Shown here piece by piece: positions 1 to 7,700 of a stretch of DNA of 46,790 nt. Under the pieces are notes generated by a model. That model did not search any database and was not told where the DNA came from. It saw nothing but the letters and a program-made list of their open reading frames with translations. The stretch lies in the NCBI RefSeq assembly GCF_006385685.1, contig NZ_VFRP01000028.1, positions 1 to 46,790 on the forward strand, in the 5' to 3' direction. Origin of the DNA: Amaricoccus solimangrovi. Lineage in GTDB: Bacteria; Pseudomonadota; Alphaproteobacteria; Rhodobacterales; Rhodobacteraceae. Positions within the stretch are counted from its first letter, which is position 1. The number at the start of each line of letters is the position of its first letter. The position numbers and the translations under genes were made by a program.

Positions 1-1
1 T

Positions 2-100
2 CCCGAGAACGCGAAGACCGGCTTCCTCTTCAACTACACCTGGTGGGCCGATCACCGCGACGAACTCGACGGCCGCTTCCAGTCCTGGCTGGCGCAGTAG
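2..100 (+). CDS. 3' end of a gene cut by the window edge, possibly a periplasmic solute-binding protein
   Basis: Only the last 32 codons are present, read in the frame that ends at the TAG at 98-100. The tail contains NYTWWADHRDELDGRFQSWL. A tail of the form WWADNxDEVxxRFxxWL is often seen at the C-terminus of spermidine/putrescine-type extracellular solute-binding proteins, so that is a tentative reading from memory of the family. The strong GC bias at third codon positions matches the real genes in this window. Nothing else can be said because the N-terminal part is outside. Confidence 0.4.
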   Translation, partial: PENAKTGFLFNYTWWADHRDELDGRFQSWLAQ

Positions 101-123
101 GCACCCGGTCGCGCGGATACGTT

Positions 124-150
124 GGCAGGCGCCGCCCCGGCGGCCCTGCC
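124..150. terminator. GC-rich hairpin after the truncated first gene
   Basis: GGCAGG and CCTGCC arms enclose an inner GCCGCC/GGCGGC pairing, starting 23 nt after the stop codon at 100. There is no T-run on the 3' side, so it may work with Rho or only protect the mRNA end. From 151 to about 260 I see no gene. Confidence 0.4.
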
Positions 151-333
151 AGCGCCCGCCGCTCATCTCGCACGCCGGCCTCGGAGCCTCCCTTCCTTGA
201 CCGACCGCGCCGCTGCCGAGGGTGCCCCGCGACACATGGAGGCCCGAGATCTTCTCGCCCAGGGTGTGGCCCCATAAGCAGGATTCCCACCTGCGCTGAT
301 TTCTGGTTCAACCTTCCGAAAGTGGAGGGTTGG

Positions 334-492
334 ATGCGACGGCATGAGTTGAGCGATGAGCAATGGGTGGTCATCGAGCCGCTGTTGCCGAACAAGCCTC
401 GAGGGGTGCCGCGGGTCGATGACCGGAGGGTCATCAACGGCATCCTCTGGCGGTTCCGGACCGGCGCTCCGTGGCGGGACGTGCCAGATGCC
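334..492 (+). mobile_element. IS5-family transposase fragment, N-terminal end only
   Basis: The frame opens with MRRHELSDEQWVVIEPLLP and continues through DDRRVINGILWRFRTGAPWRDVP, the conserved N-terminal (DUF4096-type) region of IS5/IS427-group transposases. A full transposase would be about 250-280 residues and would go on with a DDE catalytic domain. Here similarity stops at WRDVP around 490, where an IS110-type sequence on the opposite strand takes over. The stretch from about 262 to 333 is probably the IS left end and leader, but I could not define the terminal inverted repeat. This is a dead relic; the reading frame runs on only by chance. Confidence 0.75.
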
Positions 493-932
493 GAAGGTCT
501 TCGGGAGTCCGCGCATTTCGTTCTCGAGCCGCGCCCGAACGCCGACCAGAGCATCCCGGGCGGTGAGCAGCGCCCGCGTGACGCAGGCGGCATGGCTCTT
601 GATCCGCACCTCCTTGAACCAGCCGGTCCGCGCGATCCGCGCCATGCCGCGCGCGTCATGACGGTCGGTCTTGTCGGGCATCATCTTCAAGGCGGCGTTG
701 GCAGGGCGCGCGTCGAGGCAGACGAGGGGCAGCCCCTTCGCCGTCAGCGCATTCCATAGTCAGACCGCCAGCGGGCCGGTCTCCATGCCGATCTTCCCGG
801 GTGTCCAGCACCCGAGCCAGGTCGCGATCGCATCCGGGCAGGTTCCGACCCTGCCCTCCGCCAGCAGCGCTCCGGCGCCGTCGACGACACAGATCGCCGC
901 CGGTTCCTGCGATACGTCCAACGCCGGGATCC
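486..932 (-). pseudogene. IS110-family transposase remnant with in-frame stop
   Basis: Read on the minus strand, the sequence starts at ALDVSQEPAAICVVDGAGAL and continues through a METGPLAV block, then MMPDKTDRHDARGMARIA and ARLENEMRGLPKTFGI. These are the N-terminal DEDD-type (RuvC-like) blocks of IS110 transposases. Two parts lie in the same frame and are separated by one TGA at about 760-762, where homologues have a tryptophan codon (LAV-W-LWNAL), so this looks like a single nonsense change. The C-terminal half with the serine motif is missing because the element is fused to an IS5 fragment near 486-492. Its other end abuts the stop codon of the next gene at 935. The element cannot be active. 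Confidence 0.75.
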
Positions 933-934
933 CC

Positions 935-1465
935 TCAGATCGCCTCGTAGCTCTCGATCCCCACCGGTTCGCCGGACGCGGTCGGGATGAGCCGCCGCCG
1001 GGCCGCGTCGCGGAGGAAGGCGTCGAAGGCCGGCGCCGCGTGCGCCCCGGCATCGTCGCGGAGGCTCTGGAGCAGGAACAGGTCGGGATCGGCGCGCGAG
1101 CGATGCGCGCGCAGGGGCGCCGGTGCGTGCCCGTTACGGGCCATTTCCTCCGACAGGGCGCGGGCCAGCGCGTCGCCCATGCCCGGCGCCGCGCGGATCC
1201 GCGCCACCTCGGTCACGACGCCGGGGCCGGCCCGCGTCCCGACCGCGAGCCACCCGACGGCGAGTTCGCCGATCTCCACCCGCCGCAACCGGGCCCGCCC
1301 GACGGAAAGCCGCCCCACCGCCAGGGCGCCCACGGCGAGCGCGCCGACGGCCAGCGCCCCGAGCGCCGCCGCGCCCAGTGTCAGCGCGCCGAACGACGCC
1401 GCCCCGGTCGCGCTCGCGCCCGTCGCGACGGTCCCCCGCCGGCTATCCGTCAGATGACGTCGCAT
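935..1465 (-). CDS. Antibiotic biosynthesis monooxygenase-fold protein with N-terminal pentapeptide-like repeats
   Basis: This is a 176-residue protein. Residues about 25-75 are a run of alternating A-L-x-V-G units (GALAVGALAVGALAVG) ending in RLSVGRARLRRVEIGELAVG, which should form a short beta-solenoid. Residues about 78-176 begin VTEVARIRAAPGMGDALARAL, typical of the ABM/quinol monooxygenase dimeric alpha-beta barrel. The start at 1465 is preceded by a GGGAG ribosome site. I know this two-part architecture as a family of uncharacterised bacterial proteins; substrate and reaction are unknown. The TGA at 935-937 touches the IS110 remnant, so the last residues could have been altered by that insertion. 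It sits downstream of the TPR regulator on the same strand, 108 bp away. Confidence 0.7.
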   Translation of the reverse strand: MRRHLTDSRRGTVATGASATGAASFGALTLGAAALGALAVGALAVGALAVGRLSVGRARLRRVEIGELAVGWLAVGTRAGPGVVTEVARIRAAPGMGDALARALSEEMARNGHAPAPLRAHRSRADPDLFLLQSLRDDAGAHAAPAFDAFLRDAARRRLIPTASGEPVGIESYEAI

Positions 1466-1573
1466 GTCCGCTCTCCCGCCCGTTCCGACCCTGTCCGGCG
1501 AGAGTGCGGCTGAACGGAGGTCGGCGCAACGGGTGGCATCGCCCGCGGCGTAGCGGCGCTCTCCCTGTCGCGC

Positions 1574-3250
1574 TCACTCGGTGCCGATACCGGCACGCCG
1601 GAGCGACGCCGCGAACCGCTCGTAATCCTCCGGCCGCCCGGCGAGGGGGCGGACCCGGGCCTCGAGATCCCCGAGCAGCGCCGGCGCCTTCGCCGCCAGC
1701 CAGTCCCGCTCGCGGCGGGCGTCCTCCATCTCGCCCGCCTCCGCGAAGAAGGCGGCGGCCATCAGGTGGTAGATCGGCACGTCGTGAAACACGGCGGACC
1801 GGATCCGGGCCGCCGCCTCCGCGTAACGGCCGTCGATATAGGCGCAGAGCGCGATGCCGGTCTCGAAATAGGGCAGGGGCCCCGGATTGCGCGCGAGCGC
1901 GTCGGCCAGCAACGCGCAGCCCCGGTCCCATTCGCCGTGCAGCGCGAGGCGGTAGCCGTATTCGCCGAGCATGTCCGTGTCGTTGGGATTGAGCGCGACC
2001 CCGGCCGCGCCGACGCGCAGCGCCCCCTCGAAATCCCCGCCGAGATAAAGCGCCATCATCTTCGCCTCGGTCGCGCGGATGTTGGCCGGATCGAGCAGGA
2101 GCGCGTGGCGCGCATCCGCCAGCGCGCGGCCGAGATCCGCCTCCGGCTCGAAACCCCAGCGGCGGCCGTCGATCGCGACCTGGGCGCGCAATCCCCAGGC
2201 CGTCGCATAGTCGGGCAGGCGCGCGACCGCGCGCTCGACGCAGGTCCGGACCGTCCCGTAGCCCTCGGCGTCGATCGTGGCGCGAAAGGCGAAATAGGCG
2301 AGCACGCAGGCATAGCCATCCGCGGGGTCCGCCGGCCGCTCGGCCCGCGCCGCGGCGTCGGCCTGGAAGATCGCGCCGTAGGGCTGGCCGATCGCCGTCG
2401 CGGCCTCGGCCGCGATCCGCGTCTCGGCCGCGAGCGGCCGCTCTGTCCCGAGATCGGCGGCGTAGCTGCGCGCCCAGACCACCGTCCCGTCGACGGGGCG
2501 ATGCAGGTTGAGGCTGACGCGGAGCTCGTCGCCGTCGCGGCTGAGCGTCCCGTCGAGCGCGTAGCCCGGCCCGGGCGTCGTCTCCGCCGTTTCCTCCAGC
2601 GGGGCCACGACGACGATGTCCCGGAACCGCGCGAGTTCGGCGATGAGCTCCGAGGTCAGGCCGCTCGCGAGCGCGGCGTCGAGCGCGTCGCCCGCGACGA
2701 CCCGGGGCGCCACGACCGCGACGCGCGGAATGTCGGGCTTGGCGGGCGCCGCCGCGCGCGGCCACCGTAAGGCGCCCAGAAGCCCCGCGAGCGTGACGAG
2801 GGCGAGAAGGAGGATGGCGCCGATGAGCGGCGCGACGCGACGTCGCGGGGCCTCCGGCCGCGCGGTGGCCTCCGGCGCCGCCTCGCGCGCGACGAAGCTC
2901 GGCACGTAGCCGCCCTTCGGCACGGTGATGACGATCGGATCGTCGGCGCCGGCGGAGAGGTAGTAGCGGTCGAGCGCGCGGCGCAGGTGCCCGGCCTCGA
3001 CGCGCACGATCGGGTCGGTCCGCGGATCGAAGGAGGCGTCGCGGCCGAAGACCTCGATGGCGATCGAATAGGCCTTGATGCGCTCCGCCCGGCCCGCCAG
3101 CGCCTCCTCGACGACATAGGCGAGGAAGCGGCGGTCGCGGTCGGTGGCGTCGAAGGCGTCGCTTTCGAGGATCCGCCGGAGCTGGGCGCGGCAGGGCGCC
3201 GGGTCGAGCGACCCGCCCTCCCCCTCGGGCCGGTATGCCACCTGTTCCAA
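1574..3250 (-). CDS. Membrane-anchored regulator: winged-helix-like N-domain, TM helix, TolB-like domain, TPRs
   Basis: Residue numbers assume the TTG start at 3250, which has AGGAGG 7 nt upstream; the frame is open back to 3325, and GTG at 3241 is an alternative. Residues about 20-112 carry a conserved block (FLAYVVEEALAGRAERIKAY, then VRVEAGHLRRALDRYY and ITVPKGGYVPSF). This block is common in front of class III cyclases and TPR proteins of rhizobia. Its helix-plus-hairpin pattern resembles the OmpR/CadC winged helix; that is inference. A single TM helix follows (about 140-162), then a TolB-like region and TPR-type helices. It is divergent from the small gene at 3472 and paralogous to the protein at 41845-43707, which has the same neighbours. 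It probably controls the sulfatase module, as a one-component membrane regulator. Confidence 0.75.
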   Translation of the reverse strand: MEQVAYRPEGEGGSLDPAPCRAQLRRILESDAFDATDRDRRFLAYVVEEALAGRAERIKAYSIAIEVFGRDASFDPRTDPIVRVEAGHLRRALDRYYLSAGADDPIVITVPKGGYVPSFVAREAAPEATARPEAPRRRVAPLIGAILLLALVTLAGLLGALRWPRAAAPAKPDIPRVAVVAPRVVAGDALDAALASGLTSELIAELARFRDIVVVAPLEETAETTPGPGYALDGTLSRDGDELRVSLNLHRPVDGTVVWARSYAADLGTERPLAAETRIAAEAATAIGQPYGAIFQADAAARAERPADPADGYACVLAYFAFRATIDAEGYGTVRTCVERAVARLPDYATAWGLRAQVAIDGRRWGFEPEADLGRALADARHALLLDPANIRATEAKMMALYLGGDFEGALRVGAAGVALNPNDTDMLGEYGYRLALHGEWDRGCALLADALARNPGPLPYFETGIALCAYIDGRYAEAAARIRSAVFHDVPIYHLMAAAFFAEAGEMEDARRERDWLAAKAPALLGDLEARVRPLAGRPEDYERFAASLRRAGIGTE

Positions 3251-3268
3251 GGCACCCCCTCCTCGGCG

Positions 3269-3288
3269 CGCCGGACAATCCTCCGGCG
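3269..3288. promoter_or_regulatory. Perfect 7-bp inverted repeat upstream of the TPR regulator
   Basis: CGCCGGA and TCCGGCG are separated by 6 nt, 18 nt upstream of the preferred TTG start of the regulator gene. It could be an operator or a leader hairpin. The rest of the divergent intergenic region (to 3471) contains GGGGT-TAATT-ACCCC near 3368-3382 but no other clear element. Confidence 0.3.
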
Positions 3289-3471
3289 TCGCGTGGCTTA
3301 TACTCTCCGGGCCTCGCCCTGCCAATCGTTACGCGACCTGTCCGCCGCGCGGTTTACGCGCGTTCCACGGGGTTAATTACCCCCCGATACTTCCGCCGGT
3401 CCCCCGGGCGGGTCAGGCTCCGGACGAGCGGCGCGACCTCCGTGCCGGATCGCGACATCTGGACGGGTGCG

Positions 3472-3756
3472 ATGAGCTGGAAGCCCGAGCGCGACCTCGC
3501 CTCCGCTCTCCGGCGGTTTCCGGAGAAGGCGGACCGGGTGCTCCGGCTGGCGGAGCGCGACGAGGCGTTCCGCGACATGTGCGAGGAACTCGCCGCCGCG
3601 GAGGCCGCGCTCGAAACGCTGACGGGCGACGGCTCCGCGACCGGGGCCGCGCGGAGGGAGGAATGCGAGGGCTGGATCGTCCGCCTTCTCGGGGAGATGT
3701 CGGACGCCGTCCGGGAGGAGGAGGTGATCCGGCTCTCCGACCGCAGGCGACGCTGA
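3472..3756 (+). CDS. Small helical protein paired with the sulfatase regulator
   Basis: This is a 94-residue, charged, helix-rich protein without a signal peptide or TM segment. Key positions are FPEKADRVLRLAERDEAFRDMCEEL. The same spacing (FP, RL, R-D, FR, C, acidic pair, then Ala/Leu-rich helix) occurs in the 82-residue protein at 43838-44086, which also sits between a TPR regulator and a sulfatase. That positional repetition supports a real gene and a shared cytoplasmic role. I do not recognise a named family and assign no function. The ATG at 3472 is chosen because the conserved block starts just after it; the frame is open further upstream. Confidence 0.65.
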   Translation: MSWKPERDLASALRRFPEKADRVLRLAERDEAFRDMCEELAAAEAALETLTGDGSATGAARREECEGWIVRLLGEMSDAVREEEVIRLSDRRRR

Positions 3757-3886
3757 GCCGGCGGGCCGGGAGGCCCGTGGCGCCGAACCGATCTGACGCG
3801 GCGGATACCGGGGATCCGGTCCCGCGTCCGAGCCCGCTCCCGGCAGGGGGCGACAACGGCCGGAAGGCCATGGGAGAGGGAAGAGG

Positions 3887-4150
3887 ATGATGACACGCTA
3901 TCTGACCGGAGCCGCGATTCTCGCGCTGCTCGGCGCGCCGGCCTTCGCCGCCGGGCTGGAAGTCACCTGCGGCGACTACAGCATGATGGACGAGACCACC
4001 AAGATGGAGACCATCGCGGAACTCGAGACCGAGACCTCGCAGTTGCCGAAGGAGCAGCAGCTGACCGCCGAGGCGATCCACACCAAGCTGGAAGCCGAGT
4101 GCAAGGACAAGGTCGACATGATGGTGATCGACGTCGTCACCGGCAAGTAG
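3887..4150 (+). CDS. HdeA-like small periplasmic protein
   Basis: This is an 87-residue precursor with a clear signal peptide (LTGAAILALLGAPAFA-A, cleavage after about residue 21). The mature part of about 66 residues starts LEVTCGDYSMMDETTK and has a second cysteine in KLEAECKDKVD. Two cysteines at this spacing, an acidic helix and a C-terminal lysine-rich helix fit the HdeA/HdeB acid-stress chaperone fold, where the cysteines form one disulfide. Assignment to that fold is by pattern only. Two ATGs (3887, 3890) follow AGAGGAAGAGG; either may be the start. It lies 130 bp downstream of the small gene and 208 bp upstream of the next, so it may have its own promoter. Confidence 0.65.
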   Translation: MMTRYLTGAAILALLGAPAFAAGLEVTCGDYSMMDETTKMETIAELETETSQLPKEQQLTAEAIHTKLEAECKDKVDMMVIDVVTGK

Positions 4151-4230
4151 CGCCCGTTCCATCAACCAGGGTCCGGCCGCGCGGCGGGCGGACCCGCCGC
4201 GCCCGAACCACCCGGCCCGCCGGATCGGCG

Positions 4231-4305
4231 CGAATATGTAAATGCATATCCGACCGAGGGCGGACGGGGATCCGGCCGCGCGCTCGATATGCATATGCAT
4301 ATTCG
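4231..4305. promoter_or_regulatory. Pair of AT-rich palindromic elements upstream of the secreted-protein gene
   Basis: Two 21-bp AT-rich elements stand out in GC-rich DNA: 4231-4251 (CGAATATGTAAATGCATATC) and 4285-4305, whose centre is the perfect palindrome ATGCATATGCAT at 4289-4300. Each is the near reverse complement of the other, with mismatches only at two central positions and one edge base. Their centres are 54 bp apart, close to five helical turns, and the second ends 53 bp before the ATG at 4359. This looks like a cooperative dimer or looping operator; the cognate factor is not identifiable. Confidence 0.5.
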
Positions 4306-4358
4306 GCCAGATCGCCGCGCGAGCCGTGGGTACCGGCCGCCCCTCCGGAGGTTCTTTC

Positions 4359-5003
4359 ATGCTGCGACCGACGCTGGTTTCCGTTCTCCTCTCCGCGGGG
4401 CTTCTGCTCGCGGGGCCGGGCTTCTCGCAATCGGCGCCGCCCCCCGCGCCGCATGTGCCGCTCCAGAAGACGATCGGCAAGGCCCGCCCCGAGATCGTGC
4501 CCTCGCTCATCGTCATGAACGCCGCGGGGGCGGCGCTCGCGGAGGGGACGCTGACGCTGAAGGCGGTGGCGGCGAATTCCATCGTCTTCGCCGACCGCCC
4601 GGTCCGCGCGGCGGGACACGCGCCGACGAGCGTGCTGCTCGACGAATGGAACCCGTCCTATCCCGACAGCTTCCACGCCGACCCGCCGAACGCCACCGTC
4701 TCGGCCTTCGGGACCACCGAGAAGGAGGTCTACGACGCCGTGGTGACGCTCCGGAACCCGCGGATGAACGGGGCTGATCTCGTTTTCGACGTCGACGTGC
4801 TCGAGGGGAGCCTCGACGGCGCCACGGGTCCGGCGGCGCTCTTCATCGACATCATCGGCCGGCCGCTCACGCCGCTCTCCTTCGCAGGCGCCGCGCGCCG
4901 GACCGCCTATCGCGGCGCCTGGTACGCGGGCGCGGCCGACGCGGCCGCCGTCGACGCGGCGCGGCCGGCCTGCGGCTATCCGCCCTATCCGCCCTGCTAC
5001 TGA
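4359..5003 (+). CDS. Secreted protein of unknown function in sulfatase module A
   Basis: This is a 214-residue precursor with a signal peptide (LVSVLLSAGLLLAGPGFSQS, cleaved near residue 24). The mature protein has IVPSLIVMNAAGAAL, then SIVFADRPVRAAGHAPT and a DPPNATVSAFG segment, with strand-rich spacing suggesting a compact beta fold. The C-terminal 30 residues are Ala-rich and end in CGYPPYPPCY, two cysteines that could form a disulfide. I remember similar sequences as uncharacterised secreted proteins and give no function. The ATG at 4359 has GGAGG 8 nt upstream. It is 92 bp upstream of the sulfatase and probably co-transcribed with it. Confidence 0.7.
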   Translation: MLRPTLVSVLLSAGLLLAGPGFSQSAPPPAPHVPLQKTIGKARPEIVPSLIVMNAAGAALAEGTLTLKAVAANSIVFADRPVRAAGHAPTSVLLDEWNPSYPDSFHADPPNATVSAFGTTEKEVYDAVVTLRNPRMNGADLVFDVDVLEGSLDGATGPAALFIDIIGRPLTPLSFAGAARRTAYRGAWYAGAADAAAVDAARPACGYPPYPPCY

Positions 5004-5095
5004 CGCGGAGCCGCGCGGCTCCGCCCGGGGCGCGAGACATCCAGCTTGCCCGCGCCGCCCGGCGCGGTCGCGACACGAACCAGAGGACCAGAGCC

Positions 5096-7582
5096 ATGCA
5101 CGTGACGAGGCAGACCCTGCCCGCGACCGCCTTCACCCTCGCGCTCATCCTGACCGCGACGGTGGCCTCGGCCCAGGGGGCGGGCGAGACACCGCCGGCG
5201 GGCGCCGCCGGGGCGACGACGACGATCGACGGACGCTACCTTCCGGCCCCGCCCCGCCCGTTCCGGGGCGAGATCGACACCAATGCCATGCAATCGACGC
5301 CCTCCTGGCCCGAACTGATCACCCCGCCCCGGGGCGCGCCGAACGTCCTGCTGATCATGACCGACGACGTGGGCTTCTCGGCCCCCTCGACCTTCGGCGG
5401 CGTGATCCCGACGCCGACGCTCGACCGGATCGCCGACGAGGGGCTGCGCTACACCCGGTTCCACACAACGGCGCTCTGCTCGCCCACCCGCGCGGCGCTG
5501 CTGACCGGGCGCAACCACCATTCGGTCGCGACCGGGGTCGTGGTCGACCAGGCCACCGGCTTCCCCGGCTACGACGGCGTGATCAAGCGCGACACGGTCG
5601 CGGTCGGCGAGATCCTCAAGCAGAACGGCTATGACACCTCCTGGTTCGGCAAGGACCACAACACGCCGACCTGGGTGGCGAGCCAGGCCGGGCCGTTCAC
5701 CGACTGGCCGACCGGGCCGATCAAGGGGTTCGACTACTACTACGGCTTCATCGGCGACGACACGAGCCAGTGGCAACCGAACAACCTGTTCCGGAACACG
5801 ACCCCGATCGAACCCTATCTCGGCCATCCGGGCTGGAACCTTATCACCGCGATGGCCGACGAGGCGATCGGGCGGATCAACATGCTGAACGAGGTGCAGC
5901 CCGAGCGGCCGTTCATGATCTACTACGCGCCGGGCGGCACCCACGCGCCCCATCATCCGACCAGGGAGTGGGTCGACAGGATCGAGGCGATGCACCTCTT
6001 CGACGAGGGCTGGAACAAGCTCCGCGATACGATCTTCGCCAACCAGAAGAAGCTCGGGATCGTGCCGGAGAACGCCGAGCTCACCGCCTGGCCGGACGAC
6101 CTGCCGAAGTGGGACACGCTCTCGGACGAGCAGAAGAAGCTCTACATCCGCCAGGCCGACGTCTACGCCGCCTATCTCGCCTATACCGATCACGAGATCG
6201 GCCGGGTGGTCCAGGCGATCGACGACGCGGGCAAGCTCGACAACACGCTGATCATCTACATCTCGGGCGACAACGGCGCGAGTCCGGAGGGGACGCTCAA
6301 CGGCCTTTACAGCGAGTTCGCGATCCTGAACGGCATCCACCCGAGCGTCGAGGACAACATGAAGTTCTACGACGCCTGGGGCACCGACCAGACCTATCCG
6401 CATTACGCGGTGCCCTGGGCCTGGGCCTGGGACACGCCCTACCAGTGGACCAAGGAGGTCGCCTCGCATTTCGGCGGCACCCGCAACGGCATGGCGATGA
6501 TGTGGCCCGACCGGATCAAGGACAAGGGCGGCATCCGGACGCAGTTCCACCACGTCATCGACGTCGTGCCGACGATCCTCGAGGCCGCCGGCATCCCCGA
6601 ACCGGTCTCGGTCAACGGCGTCGCGCAGCGGCCGATCGAGGGCGTGAGCATGGCCTATACCTGGGACGACGCCAACGCCCCCGGCCGGCGCGACACGCAG
6701 TATTTCGAGATGTTCGGCTCCCGCGCGATCTATCACGACGGCTGGGTCGCCGCGGCGCCGCCCCTGGTCGCGCCGTGGGATCTGTCGCTGGCGCCGCCGC
6801 CGGCGGATGTGATGAACGGCTTCAAGTGGCAGCTCTACGACATCGAGGCCGACTGGAGCCAGGCGAAGGACGTCGCGGCGGAAAATCCGGACAAGCTCCG
6901 CGACATGCAACAGCTCTTCACGATGCAGGCGGAGAAGTACCGGGTCTTCCCGCTCGACGACCGCACCCTGCCGCGCTTCATGGCGCCGAAGCCGAGCTAC
7001 ACGCCGGGCCGGAACGAATTCTCCTACGCCGGTCCGCTCATGAACGTGCCGTTCCCGGGCGTCGCCGGCGCGCCGGACCTGCTGAACAAGTCCTACACGA
7101 TCACCGCCGAGGTCGAGATCCCGGCGGGTGGCGCCGAGGGCATGCTGATGACCGACGGCGGGCGGTTCTCCGGCTACGGCTTCTATCTCGTCGGAGGCAA
7201 GCCGACCTTCACCTGGAACCTGATCCAGCTCGAGACCGTGAAATGGCAGGGGAAGGAGGCGCTCTCGCCGGGGCATCACACGCTCGTCTTCGACTGGAAA
7301 CAGTCCGCGCCGGGGCTCGGCAAGGGCGGCACGGGCACGCTCAAGGTGGACGACGCGGTGGTCGATACGAGGGAGATGCCGAAGAGCCTGCCGGTCGGCA
7401 TCGGCTGGGTCGAGACCTTCAACGTCGGCGTCGATACCGGCACCTCGGTGGACGAGTCCGACTACAAGGTGCCCTTCCCCTTCACCGGGACGATCGACCG
7501 GGTGACGGTGAAGCTCGGCCCGGAGCAACTGACGGCCGCCGAGCAGGAGATGATCCGGGGCGCTCGTCAGACGAGCAACTGA
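5096..7582 (+). CDS. Secreted arylsulfatase, large form with C-terminal beta domain
   Basis: This is an 828-residue type I sulfatase precursor that hydrolyses sulfate esters in the periplasm or outside. It has a signal peptide (ends ATVASAQG, about residue 27). The metal-binding DD is at 90-91 and the signature C-S-P-T-R at 128-132, where Cys128 should be converted to formylglycine. FGKDHN and SGDNG (Asp392-Asn393) supply other metal and sulfate ligands. Residues about 640-828 form an extra beta-rich C-terminal domain, making the protein longer than the usual 500-570. No formylglycine-generating enzyme gene is in the window, so maturation depends on one elsewhere. The natural substrate cannot be read from sequence. 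The next gene, DUF1254, follows in the same direction. Confidence 0.93.
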   Translation: MHVTRQTLPATAFTLALILTATVASAQGAGETPPAGAAGATTTIDGRYLPAPPRPFRGEIDTNAMQSTPSWPELITPPRGAPNVLLIMTDDVGFSAPSTFGGVIPTPTLDRIADEGLRYTRFHTTALCSPTRAALLTGRNHHSVATGVVVDQATGFPGYDGVIKRDTVAVGEILKQNGYDTSWFGKDHNTPTWVASQAGPFTDWPTGPIKGFDYYYGFIGDDTSQWQPNNLFRNTTPIEPYLGHPGWNLITAMADEAIGRINMLNEVQPERPFMIYYAPGGTHAPHHPTREWVDRIEAMHLFDEGWNKLRDTIFANQKKLGIVPENAELTAWPDDLPKWDTLSDEQKKLYIRQADVYAAYLAYTDHEIGRVVQAIDDAGKLDNTLIIYISGDNGASPEGTLNGLYSEFAILNGIHPSVEDNMKFYDAWGTDQTYPHYAVPWAWAWDTPYQWTKEVASHFGGTRNGMAMMWPDRIKDKGGIRTQFHHVIDVVPTILEAAGIPEPVSVNGVAQRPIEGVSMAYTWDDANAPGRRDTQYFEMFGSRAIYHDGWVAAAPPLVAPWDLSLAPPPADVMNGFKWQLYDIEADWSQAKDVAAENPDKLRDMQQLFTMQAEKYRVFPLDDRTLPRFMAPKPSYTPGRNEFSYAGPLMNVPFPGVAGAPDLLNKSYTITAEVEIPAGGAEGMLMTDGGRFSGYGFYLVGGKPTFTWNLIQLETVKWQGKEALSPGHHTLVFDWKQSAPGLGKGGTGTLKVDDAVVDTREMPKSLPVGIGWVETFNVGVDTGTSVDESDYKVPFPFTGTIDRVTVKLGPEQLTAAEQEMIRGARQTSN

Positions 7583-7700
7583 CTCCTTGAGAGGGCCGCG
7601 CCGGTCCTCCATTCTCGCAACGCGGGGTCCGGTTCGCCGGGCCCCGGAGCCTCCCAAACCCCGGAACCGGGACCGAACCAGATCGAGGATCGCACCGAGC

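Noticed and set aside
1574-3250. Class III adenylate cyclase
   Set aside because: The N-terminal block is shared with cyclase-fused proteins, but no cyclase catalytic domain is present; the C-terminus is TPR-like.
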